In this document: in pieces, positions 20,489 through 30,232 of the stretch
Layout: each line of letters opens with the position of its first letter
Numbering within the stretch: position 1 is the stretch's first letter
Origin: Plicaturopsis crispa FD-325 SS-3
Taxonomy: Eukaryota; Basidiomycota; Agaricomycetes; Amylocorticiales; Amylocorticiaceae
DNA: 38,768 nt
Reading direction: 5' to 3'
NCBI GenBank assembly: GCA_000827205.1
Contig: KN832565.1
Span: 105,272 to 144,039 of the forward strand
Program-made: the position numbers and the translations under genes
The notes under the pieces: generated by a model
The model's database searches: none
The model's input: the letters and a program-made list of their open reading frames with translations, nothing else
What the model was told of the DNA's origin: nothing

Positions 20489-22080
20489 TTACAGTTCCAC
20501 CGTCGCTCTTTCCTTCCGCCGCACGGCAACAAGTTTCGTTACCTCTCGCCAGCTTTCGAGGTCATTCCCCGCGTGCACATCAATCAAGTTCGGGCACACA
20601 TCAGACAAGAACGCAGCCGTCGCCGCAACGTCCGAGATCCTCGAGTATTCAGTACTAAGCCGCCGGAGACTCGTGGTTCTTCCTGGCCCCGCCTCCATCG
20701 GATGGCGCAGGTCAACGAGCATACTCAGCTCTTCGAGCGCCATGCACGACGTGACCAGATCCACAAACGCCGCTGCGGAGATGCCGCCTGGACGCAGAGG
20801 GTGCGCGAACGCCGGCGAGACGACCAGCGCGCGCAGGCGCGGCCACGACTTGGCCATCGCGCGCACCTCCGCATCGCCAAACCCCACCGTGGACGGGACG
20901 GTCACGCATAGCCGCTCGAGGCGGTGGAACGGGAGCAGAAGCGCGAGGAACGCCGTTGTGTCGATGACGCCGGACTCGGGCACGGTGTGCCAGCGCCGCC
21001 AGTGGGCCCCGAGGGCGATGCGCTGGAGCGCCAGTGGCGCGCAGTGCGTGGCAAGGGCTTCGAAGAAGGCGGGGAATTGCTTTGAAGGGGTGTCCTGCGT
21101 TAGGATCCTGACTTTGACGGCACGGAGAGAGGGGTGTTGGGGCGGGAGCAGTGATAGGAAGGCGGTGCAGGTGGGGAGGGTCGTCGCGCAAATGTCGATC
21201 GAGCGGAGGGACGGGAAGCTGAGAGGGGGCCGCGCGTGCTGCGTGTCCACGAGATCGAGATTTCTCAGTGTCAGAGACCACAGCGAGGGCAGCGCAGCTA
21301 CATATTGTATTCCGGATGAAGTCAGGCCGGGGACATCTAATTGCGTGAGGCCTCGCCAGGCTCCTACGACACCGCTGAGGGCCACAATAAAAGGACCCTC
21401 GTCTTTTGGTATGCATCCTGAGTACACAGTTAAGGAAGTGAGTCCAGGGCATGTCACAGGGAGGCTCGTCAGGAGAGAAATACGTGGCGGCAAATCCAGC
21501 AGGGATGAATAAACGCAAGAAAATGACGTTAATTCTGGATGGAGCAACATGCCGAGGTGGGGTACGAGTGCTTCCTCCTCGTTGAGTGCAAGTACTTGGA
21601 GATTCGGGAGAAGTGGTAGTGCTGGCGCAGAAACATGAAGGGCAGAGGGAACGCCCGCGTGACGGAAATTGACGGCTCGCCCTATCGATGGATCGTCGAA
21701 ATTTAAGACGCGAACACGGCGCGCGTATAGCAGGAACCGTGTCCAGTCGGTGTCCTTAATCGGCCTCAAGAAAAACTGGAGATTATGCCAGATTCAGATA
21801 AGCACATTTTGGCATCAACACATATACACACTATGTCTTTGCGAGTGATTCCGTACGCATTCTCACTTTCTGTTGACTCCCAAAGGTCGGCAGGCAGAGT
21901 GCATATGAGCGGGTTCAAGGACCATAGAGTCCGCCACAATATGTCCAAAGCGGGGTCGCACAATGCACGGCAAGTACGCGCAAGGCGAGCGAGATCCCCG
22001 AGACTAGCGCGCCCGTGTGCGTCGAGTAATTCGGAGCAAACCAGGGAAGTTATATCGCTGATTCGGAGGCAGCGGTTCAT
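20489..22080 (-). CDS. F-box/leucine-rich-repeat-like protein, intact
   Basis: Same family as the 896-2497 gene. Exon 1 is 21832-22080 (starts M-N-R-C-L-R-I-S-D-I, with L-A-R-L-A-R-T-C-R-A-L). A 56-nt phase-0 intron follows (21776-21831), then exon 2 20489-21775, starting F-F-L-R-P-I-K-D-T-D-W. The product is 511 aa. LRR-like turns include L-P-N-L-Q-V-L-A-L, F-P-S-L-R-S-I-D-I and W-P-R-L-R-A-L-V-V; the C-terminal tail is E-S-W-R-E-V-T-K-L. The start residue after Met is Asn rather than His, otherwise the family signature is complete. A long antisense frame over exon 2 (20289-21512) is a by-product of GC-rich third positions. Confidence 0.9.
21776..21831 (-). other. Conserved phase-0 intron of the 20489-22080 F-box gene
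   Basis: GT-AG intron of 56 nt, at the same protein position as in the five other two-exon family members. Confidence 0.8.
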
Positions 22081-24424
22081 CTATTACAGTCCTACGTGAG
22101 CCCATACAGATTACCCAACCTCGTTCTGATTCACACACACCGTGACCTTGACCAAAATTCACGCGACGCGTTCTTAAAGTGCTAAAAACTCTCCCAAAAC
22201 CTTCTGTCTTGTGGAGAAAGATTAGCTGATAATATATGGACATAGGCAGATGTAGATAGACGTCAGTCCAGGAGCGTGGAATGTTGAGAGCAAGATCAAG
22301 ACGAGCAGACGGCCACCCATGTACAAACTCGAAGCAAGTAGCTGCGAGCTCGAGGACGTTGTACTTAAATTGAATCTCAGCGAACTAGATGTTCCCACGG
22401 CCCAGATGCTCGCCTCGCAACTTACTTGCCAGATCTTGTTCTGAAACTTCTGTCTCCTGTCCGCGTCAACGACGACCGTCTGGGGTCTCATGTGCTATCG
22501 TCTCTTCAGCATTGTATCTGATGGCCATTGTCCCTAGATAGTTTGGCACTCTCGAGCTCGAGCTGGTCACTGCGCTGTCTTTTCCCGGCGATATTCTTTG
22601 TCTTTCGCCAGCCACACACACATAGCTAGCGCGCAGCCCAATATGCACGGCGGATGGCAATGACATACGGACTTCATGCTGCACTAATATGTCTTCAAGA
22701 GGTCTCTCTGTCATGCGTTCCGCCAATCATCATGCTAGACTTTGATCTCGTCGACTTTGTTTTTGTGGCACGCCCTTCGACTTGGGCCTTTGCTACTTTA
22801 TCGCCTTCGCACTCTTTTTCGTTTTGTGCAATTCCCAAGGACATTGTATGGACTACATATGTGGGCAAATTGCGAGGCACGTGTCCGCGTAGCGGGAAGT
22901 TGATGGCACAGGTGCGAGTACCGTGTCTTCCGTAGACAGTTGCCGCGACGCTTATTCTTCGTCCTTTCGGATGCACTTCAACCTTCATGACTCAATACGC
23001 TATTCCCACCAATAGTTTATTTTCAATGCCACATACCTTGGACTCGCCAGTGCGAGGCCCAACCTGCTTGGCGGACGCCGCATCACACACGCACGGGTTC
23101 TCGTTGTCTCTCCCCGCCGACGAGTGACCCTTCTGTTTTATGCCGCGCCACGCTATTTGGGCCTCATCCAACTCTGGTTCTACCCTTGGGCCAGCCACAT
23201 ACGCACCCTTCCTCATCTTTCGGCCGTTTACTACTTTTCTTTCGACTTTTCCGGCTTTTTTTCCATGTTTCCACATCATCATCAGCGATGTGCGCTCTGC
23301 GCAAATGCGCGAGGACGGTATACGCTCTAGCTACTTGCACAAGCACATCGCGCTGGCGGGCCTCGCATTCCTGGTGAGCAAAGTCCGTATGTTTGATTAG
23401 TCGTTTCGTTGTGTCGCTTCCTCCAATTTTCGCATTTTAGGACTTTACTGGCTTGCTAGCTCTGCCCGAGAGCATCCCACGCAAAAGTATGCATCGAGAA
23501 AATTCTGTCCTCGAGTGTTGTAACCGCTTTTCATTTGCGTATTTTCGTGACCGCGACTTGTTTTTCTCGCAGTCGCATTTGCGCAGGCCGCCATGCGCTC
23601 CTTCGCTCGAGTCAATGGTGTTCGGTTGGGTCGCCACTGGGACGGTCTGATTGTGTTTTCCAAGCACTCATCCCCATTGGTGATTTCCCCCGAGTCTAAC
23701 TGTTCAAATGACGACTGAGCGAAAAAAAACTTCAACTTTCCTCTATAAATAACCACTCTCTGAGATGTCGACTCCCACCGTACCGCAGTCTTCCACCGTA
23801 TCTGTCACATTTGTGCATCGCCGACAGTCCTCTGTCGGATTTTTCGGACCCTCAGATGCCGCGGCGCAACTGCGACGTTCAAATCGTTCGTACGATCTTA
23901 GCCACGCGCTTTCCTGCAGTGATGGCGGCGAGTGCTCTCCGTCGTTCGAGGAGTCTCTTCCTCGACCTGCGTATACCTACGTATACCGCAGTCGTTGCAC
24001 TCGACTGACGTTGTCACATCGTCCTCATCGATCAGCTCCGTGGACTCGCGGAGCGGACGGCTGCGGCTGATACGTAGAACTGATCATAATCAAATCATAT
24101 CGAGCTGAGACCCAAGGTGAGTCGCTCCTCAAAAGGTTCGTCAATGTTTTCAATATCACACGATCCCGTAACCTCCTCATAAACACTTTCGAACTATAGA
24201 TCTACCCTCTCAGCAGTGTGTAGAGTTAAAATTTCCCACTACTGGGATACCGTCATCCGATTCTCTCGCCGCGATCACTGTCGCCTCATTTGGCAGGTCC
24301 CCAGACGCGTCACGTACGTAGCCATCAACCGACCGAATTTATAACAAATACATTCGGTGAGTCTCAAACCACACATGCGACGAACGACGCGCTCAGTTTT
24401 CTCGACAATTCGTGTAGACGAGTC
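22081..24424. other. Long stretch without a firmly recognisable gene
   Basis: About 2.3 kb between divergent F-box genes. The best candidate is a 101-codon plus frame at 23765-24070 (M-S-T-P-T-V-P-Q-S-S) preceded at about 23743 by CTATAAATA, but only some 20 bp separate the box from the ATG and the peptide has no recognisable domain. T-rich patches occur near 22730-22830 and 23210-23280. No transposon ends were found. Confidence 0.4.
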
Positions 24425-25975
24425 ATGTCACAGGCCGATGTCTGCAGTGACGATGACGCCCTTCTGGCGAACCTTCAGAGAGAAGCGAAGGAGCTGGAAG
24501 AAACCGAGGATGACCTCCAGAAGCGACTGCGAGAGGTGCAGCAGTCCCGGGCATCCGTCAAAACTCGTATCGCGAACCTCCTCAACCAGAAAACGCCTAT
24601 TTCACGACTGCCCGACGATGTCCTTGTAGATATATTCGGATATGGCGACCCTACCTACACCAATGTGTCCTTGCCCTCGCATGTGGTCGCCTCGCATGTG
24701 TTGCAACACTGGCGCCAAGTGATCCTCCACGCTCCCTTGCTGTGGACCTGTATCTGGCGGGGATTCGGCACGGGCGGCTATCCAATCGCCCTCCTTGAAG
24801 CCCATCTAGAGCGCTCGCGCGACTGTCCACTGAACTTCATCGCATGCGGCGACGAGTCCGACGACTTCTTCCAGGCGCTAAACGCACACGTTGGCCGCTG
24901 GTCCGCACTCGAGGACACCGACTTCGGCGACGGCGATTCGCATGCAGTGCTGCGTTCCGCCGACCTGTGCGCCCCCATGCTGCGGAGGTTGTCCCTGGCG
25001 GGCGGAGAGCACGCCCTACTGTCCGAGGTCGGCACTGCGTTCCCGAGCCTCACCGTGCTGCGCATCTCCTCCTCGTGCCCACTCGGCGTTCTGCAGGACG
25101 CGCTGGCGCAGCTGCCCTCGCTCCAAACGCTCGTCATCGACGAGTTCGGGCCCTTCGACACCCGGCACGCGGACCCCGTCCGCATGCCCTCGCTCAGCAC
25201 CCTCGAGCTCGGCTGGGCGACGTTCAACGACGAGCCCGACTGCCTGCCGGGCTTCCTCTCCGCCATCCGCGCCCCAAGTCTCGAGTCGCTGATCCTACGG
25301 TACATTGACGAGACGCAGGTCGAGCCCTTCGAGGATTGGCTCGAATCGGCCACGTCACCCGTGTTCCCGTGCCTCCGAAGGCTCACGCTCGACGCCGTCC
25401 CCGCGACGGCCACCATCGTGCACGCGTTTCCTGGGATTGAGCACGTCGTCCTGCACGTCGACCCGCTCACGGACTACTGCGACCGCTACCTGTCTGACTT
25501 GGAGGAGTGGCTCCAGCCCGCCGCCGGGGACAGCGCCACGGACGTTCTGTGGCCCCTCCTACAGTCCGTCAGCATCCGCGCGCGATACTACGTCAAGCCG
25601 TACGACCCCTCGCTTCTCGTCGCGGCGCGCATCGCTGCGGGGCACCCGCTTCAAAAGGTCGCGATGGACGTCAGGATCCTGCCCAGTGAGGACACCATCG
25701 AGTGGCTCAAGCGTCGCGTGCAGTTCGAGCCGCTCGATCCCGAGCCTCGGCTAGAGGAAAGCGACAATAGCTCAGTGGGGCGTTCTGGCCGGCTGACGTT
25801 TTTCCGCTCTTGCGGATCGGACGCATCAGCCTCTGTGGGTAGGAAGCGCTGTCCGGAGTGCCGCGCGCGACTGTGGCTGCCGGAGAAGGATTACTGGGTG
25901 GATACAACGTGGGGTGCTGATCACTTGATGTACCCAGCGGAAGAGTATCCTGACTCCACGGATGCTACAGAATAA
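24425..25975 (+). CDS. F-box protein with N-terminal coiled coil and LRR-like region
   Basis: 516 aa from the ATG at 24425 (M-S-Q-A-D-V-C-S-D-D-D). The frame is open further upstream but has no ATG there. Residues about 10-55 are rich in Glu, Lys, Leu and Arg in a heptad-like pattern (L-Q-R-E-A-K-E-L-E-E-T), predicted coiled coil. The F-box follows with P-I-S-R-L-P-D-D-V-L-V-D-I-F and W-R-Q-V-I-L-H-A-P-L-L-W. The middle part has LRR-like turns (F-P-S-L-T-V-L-R-I, L-P-S-L-Q-T-L-V-I, M-P-S-L-S-T-L-E-L). The C-terminus has a C-P-E-C pair and a W-rich tail. Coiled coil plus F-box is a common basidiomycete layout, a different family from the M-H-H-C-L proteins around it. Probable SCF adaptor, substrate unknown. 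Single exon. Confidence 0.88.
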   Translation: MSQADVCSDDDALLANLQREAKELEETEDDLQKRLREVQQSRASVKTRIANLLNQKTPISRLPDDVLVDIFGYGDPTYTNVSLPSHVVASHVLQHWRQVILHAPLLWTCIWRGFGTGGYPIALLEAHLERSRDCPLNFIACGDESDDFFQALNAHVGRWSALEDTDFGDGDSHAVLRSADLCAPMLRRLSLAGGEHALLSEVGTAFPSLTVLRISSSCPLGVLQDALAQLPSLQTLVIDEFGPFDTRHADPVRMPSLSTLELGWATFNDEPDCLPGFLSAIRAPSLESLILRYIDETQVEPFEDWLESATSPVFPCLRRLTLDAVPATATIVHAFPGIEHVVLHVDPLTDYCDRYLSDLEEWLQPAAGDSATDVLWPLLQSVSIRARYYVKPYDPSLLVAARIAAGHPLQKVAMDVRILPSEDTIEWLKRRVQFEPLDPEPRLEESDNSSVGRSGRLTFFRSCGSDASASVGRKRCPECRARLWLPEKDYWVDTTWGADHLMYPAEEYPDSTDATE

Positions 25976-26115
25976 ATGTTGCACGGTTGTGTGCACGCTG
26001 AAAGTCTTGTGATTGTGTTGGGTCTACACAAAGAGTAGCATCCATCATCTGCGGTAAGTGTTTGTGCCTGTTAGGATCCAGTGGCAACGGTGGCGACCCG
26101 CCGCTGCGCCGCATA

Positions 26116-26763
26116 CTATCAGGAGTCCAGTGTTCGATAATTATCGAACACTGGACCCCCCCTGCTTGCACGCTTGTTTCCTCATCCTTTCCCTCGATTC
26201 TTTTTTATGATAAGGACTTTCAATAGCCCTGAACACGAGTGTGAAGTCCGATTTTTAAAATACTGAGTCTGTGTATGGCGAAAAATCGAACAGTGCTAAA
26301 AATGAGCAGTTTCTGTAATGAATGCCCCCGGGAACCTTCCGATGCAGATTTTTCGCTGAAAAAAAATCGTAGCATAGCAGTGTGTATACTACGAGCGTCT
26401 GTATGCCCTTCCGAGGGTCAAACATCTCCTTCTGCTTGTTGTAGAGGCGAAATCGACATGGAGCGTTACATCTCGCCGCCACAACGTGACAGTTTAAACT
26501 CCGCTCAGCGGGGAGATCGCCAACGGCTCGCCCTCGGCAGGCCATCAAGAGCGTGACACTCCGTGACAAAGCTATCGAACACTGGGTCCCTTTCGTTGAG
26601 GCATCCGCAAGTGCTTTGCTCAACATTTTTGCTTCGAAAAAATTGGAAACATGAAGCTGAGAGGATATACTTGTGTGTACAAAAATTCCGGAGAAGAAAT
26701 GAGTCGTGGTTGAAGCCAGAAAAAAAGTTTTGTCGAGATTATCGAACACTGGACTCATGATAG
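26116..26763. mobile_element. Non-autonomous TA-flanked DNA transposon, 648 bp
   Basis: Inverted ends of about 26 bp (CTATCA, one variable base, GAGTCCAGTGTTCGATAAT) are flanked by TA at 26114-26115 and 26764-26765. They differ at only one position, so the element is fairly young. The left end contains a perfect 32-bp palindrome at 26125-26156 made of two facing GTCCAGTGTTCGATAA units, and a fourth partial unit lies near 26573-26589. The end sequence and TA target resemble fungal pogo/Fot-type elements. A 168-codon minus frame (26255-26758) has no convincing transposase domain. It lies between two F-box genes, about 230 bp upstream of the next start. Confidence 0.85.
26125..26156. repeat. Perfect 32-bp palindrome in a transposon end
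   Basis: Two head-to-head copies of GTCCAGTGTTCGATAA. It could extrude as a hairpin; probably a doubled transposase-binding site or a scar of one element end joined to another. Confidence 0.9.
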
Positions 26764-26992
26764 TATTTATTATTATTCATGCGTCTTCGCGTCCTCGCCG
26801 CCATCACTCCTCTCATTCAAGTACTGCCAGAGCGACCCAATCGCCGCGTAGAGCGCAACTCGCTGCTACGAAAACACAGTGGAAAGTTGTGCCGCCCATC
26901 GACGACGACAGCCTTGGACTTGGACAACGCCTCTTGAACCCAACTTGAATCTGGACCTGAATTTGGAAGTCTTCGCCTGCACGTCGCTCGCA

Positions 26993-28551
26993 ATGCACCA
27001 CTGTCTTCAAATCAGCGAGGTCCTCTCTTGTGTGTTCTCCATGCTCAGCCCGCACGGTGATCTCGCTCGGCTGGCCCGTACCTGTCGCGCGTTTCGCGAC
27101 CCCGCCTTGGATATCCTGTGGAACAGCCTTTCCGGCTTGGAACCGCTCATACACACCCTGCCCGCAGATCTTTGGGAGAAAAGAAGAAGTGAGGACGCGC
27201 ACGGAATCGCTCATACGGAAATAGTGCGTTGCGGAGGCATGCTTGCAGTAGACTGATTCTTTTTGACGTCGAGGGAAACTTACAGCTTTTCTTGAGGCCG
27301 ATGAGGGATACCGACTGGACACGGTTCCACATCTACGGGCAACGCGTGCGCCTTCTGGATCTGATGTACTCCTCGTGTTACTACGACGAAATACTCGATC
27401 CCGCCGTCCTGTCTGCTCTGCATGTCTCTGCATCTACTTTTCCGCTCCTCCCAAATCTAAAGTATCTCGCGCTCGGAGACGACGACCAAGAACACGCTAT
27501 GCCCCACCTCGCAATGCTGGTACACCCAAAAATAACGTCTTTCACCTTCGGAATCGACGCCGCAGCCGTGCCACTAGGAATCGCCACTCTACTGCAGCTT
27601 CCTGCCGCGCTGCCCGCACTGACGGAGCTAGCCGTACACGACCTCTCGGATGTCTACCAACTCGTCGTCGCCGCTGTCAGTAAGGTCGTTGGGGCCTGGG
27701 ACATCCTCACGCAGCTAAGTGTTCCCGGCTTGTCCTCGCACGCGCTTGCCACCGTGTCTGCCTTCTCCGCTCTGCACACCTTGAATCTGGCATACTTGGA
27801 GTCCACAGACATGCAGCATACGCCCGAATCATCATTCTCCTCGCTTCGCACCCTCAGACTCGCCGCGCCGTGCCTGTCCGTCTGCACCGCTTTCCTCTCG
27901 CTGCTCCCACTTAAGCACACTCTCCACACCATTGAGCTGTCCCCGCTGGACCCATCGCCCACGCCTGACGTTTATCACGCCTTCTTCGACGCCCTCGCCG
28001 CGCACTGCTCGCCCCTCACACTCGAGTGCATCTCGATTACAAACCCGCAAGACGATGCACACCAAGACGACGGTGTCCACGTGGACGTGCCCGCAATGCT
28101 TGCGCCGCTGATCCCCTTCAGTCGCCTGGACACGCTCCGCGTGCACCTCCCGTGGAGCGCCGCGTTCGACGACACCGCCGTGCCGTCGTGGCCGCGCCTG
28201 CGTATACTGCACCTCCTGCCGCACGCGGGCGGCATCTCCCACACCGCGTTCGCCGACCTCGTGACTCTGTGCACGGCGCTGCGCGAACTGTGCATTCCCG
28301 TAGAGTTTGGCGCGGACCTTGCGCCCGCGGAGTTTCGCGCTGGTGCTGCGATGGGCGCGGACAGGGTGCCGAACGTGCATCTCGATACGCTGGCTGTGAG
28401 GCGGTCCGCGGTGGCGGATGTTGCGGGGATGGCGGCGTTCCTGCGCAGTGTCTGCCCGAACCTGAGAAATCTGCCTGCGGAGCAGGACCGCGAGAGCTGG
28501 CAGGATGTGCTAATGGGACTTGTCACCGAACGAGCGACGGCGGACGGTTAG
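26993..28551 (+). CDS. F-box/leucine-rich-repeat-like protein, intact
   Basis: Same family. Exon 1 is 26993-27223 (M-H-H-C-L-Q-I-S-E-V; shortest F-box exon of the set, with L-A-R-L-A-R-T-C-R-A-F). A 62-nt phase-0 intron (27224-27285) precedes exon 2 27286-28551, which begins L-F-L-R-P-M-R-D-T-D-W. The product is 498 aa. LRR-like turns include L-P-N-L-K-Y-L-A-L, F-S-S-L-R-T-L-R-L and W-P-R-L-R-I-L-H-L; the tail is E-S-W-Q-D-V-L-M-G-L. An in-frame ATG at 27301 in exon 2 should not be taken as the start, since it would lose the F-box. The 3' end is tail to tail with the cupin gene, 183 bp apart. Confidence 0.9.
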
Positions 28552-28734
28552 GAGCTCGATGGCCGTGCACGGGACCTCCATGGCCAATGTCGTCAAACTG
28601 TATTCTTGGACTCTATTTGGTGCTTGCGGCGAACCCATCCTCGTACGAAAATCGAGTGTGTTACAAACTTCGATACAATACACTTGTAATAATAAATCTC
28701 TTCCGTTTACATCATGTTCTCGCTGGGGCTCTCT

Positions 28735-29324
28735 CTACCAGTCGTGGAACGCGCGCTGCCCGACGTAGAACGCGCGGCCAAAGTCGGGCGACGAGAACGT
28801 CACGGTGGTGCCCTTCTTGACTGTCCAAACACCGCTCGTCAGCAAGGCGCGAGTGCGCGAAAGAGGCTCGAGGACGTACTTTTGATGACGTCGCCCGCCG
28901 TGGCCGTGATGTCGACGCCCGTCGCCTCGTCCTTCAGCACGAGTGTCCCCTCGAGGATCACTTTGAGCTCGTGGTACTATTCATGCGGGGTCAGCGCAGC
29001 ACATCATTGAGGGGGCGTAACGAGGTACTATGTACCTTGTACACATAGACGAAGGGCGCGTCCGCTTTGGTGACTGTGAAGCTGCAGCGAGAAAGGCAAT
29101 CACAATGAATTGAGTAGGCTGCAGAGGAGGGGAGGGAACGCACATTCCGGACGTTATCGGCTTCTCCTCGTCGTCCGTCTGGTACACGTCCTCTACACGT
29201 ACGAGTTCAGGTCAGTTAGGTAAGCGTTTCCACAGATGAGATAGGGCGCACCAATCTCAGCGCCGTTGCCCAGGTCGAGGAGTTTCGTCTCCTTGGCGGC
29301 GTTCTTGGTCACGACGATGGACAT
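28735..29324 (-). CDS. Small cupin (EutQ-like, RmlC-type jelly roll)
   Basis: Five short exons (29252-29324, 29144-29192, 29036-29081, 28880-28976, 28735-28820) splice in phase to 116 aa beginning M-S-I-V-V-T-K-N-A-A-K. The core Y-H-E-L-K-V-I-L-E-G-T-L, then A-G-D-V-I-K-I-K-K-G-T-T-V-T-F, is the two-motif beta-barrel pattern of single-domain cupins annotated as ethanolamine utilisation protein EutQ-like in fungi. It ends D-F-G-R-A-F-Y-V-G-Q-R-A-F-H-D-W. The metal site looks incomplete: H-E of motif 1 is present, but no clear motif 2 histidine is seen until the C-terminal region. Enzyme activity is unknown. It is intact, in its own transcription unit between two F-box genes. Confidence 0.85.
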
Positions 29325-30232
29325 AGCGGGATGTAAATCTACGACAATGCATACATGAGCGTGATATTTACACGACTCTAGGATAGGTAACACACACCTG
29401 TATCGATTTCGAGGGTGAGTGAGAGGGCGTGAGTACCGTCTGAGCCCAGTGCATGCTTATAAGGAGAGCATAGTGCTTCTGCTGCGATAAGATCAGATGC
29501 CCAGTCTTGAACAGGATGAAGCCTTCGCGTAGCAGCCCGCACTCCAACGGACGCACAGATAAGGATAGGGTGGCCGTGCGAAGCTGCAGGTCAGATCGCT
29601 TAAGGATGGATTTAAACGCTGCATACGACGCGCGAAGCTGCCGGGCGTAGATAACGATAACCATCCACGTTCAAATCATCTCCGCGACCTAGATGGTAAG
29701 TACGCGATGGGGAGCCCGGGGGCACAACACGGACTAATCAGGAGCTGGTGTGCGGAGACTTGTGACGGCGTCCCGACGCGTGAACGCCCGAACACAGGGT
29801 GCCCGAGTGACAGCAGAAATGACCTGGGACAGGCGCATTCAGACTAACAGACTCGGAAGCAAGGCCTTCGGATGAATCAGGGGAACATTCGAGTAGACTT
29901 GGAGGTCAATTCCCATCCTACAAGTGAACAAAATGACTTTGAATGGAGTGAATGAAGCAATCGATCAGATACACAGGCTTCACTCACCGGGTGCGCAAGG
30001 GCCGCCGCTACAGATGTCCGGGAGAAAATTCCAGTCCATTATGCTAATGGCAGTGAACATACACACGACAAAAGTCAAACTCTCTGAGTCCTCCAAATAT
30101 TAAGTTATACTTAATAATGAAAGCAGTCTCACAGCAATGGGTCCACATGAAATTGAGCGACTCGGAGCATGGGGCTGCGCAGTTATGCAGAGGGTATGCA
30201 TCATGGTAACGCTGTTTTTGAAGCATGCGCTC
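29325..30232. other. Intergenic stretch upstream of the cupin gene
   Basis: About 900 bp. A 98-codon minus frame (29368-29664) has no recognised domain. No repeat ends or promoter boxes that I would defend. Confidence 0.4.

Noticed and set aside
20289-21512. Long plus-strand frame of 407 codons
   Set aside because: It lies antisense to an intact F-box exon, and its peptide is low-complexity Ser/Arg-rich. It is a composition shadow.
23765-24070. 101-codon frame behind a TATA-like box as a small gene
   Set aside because: The box is too close to the ATG and the peptide has no recognisable domain; mentioned only as a candidate in the gap entry.
24290-24424. Upstream extension of the coiled-coil F-box gene
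   Set aside because: The frame begins at TTG with no in-frame ATG before 24425, and the peptide is unlike the family.
26255-26758. 168-codon minus frame in the 648-bp element as a transposase
   Set aside because: It spans the terminal repeats and internal repeat units and lacks a recognisable catalytic or DNA-binding domain.
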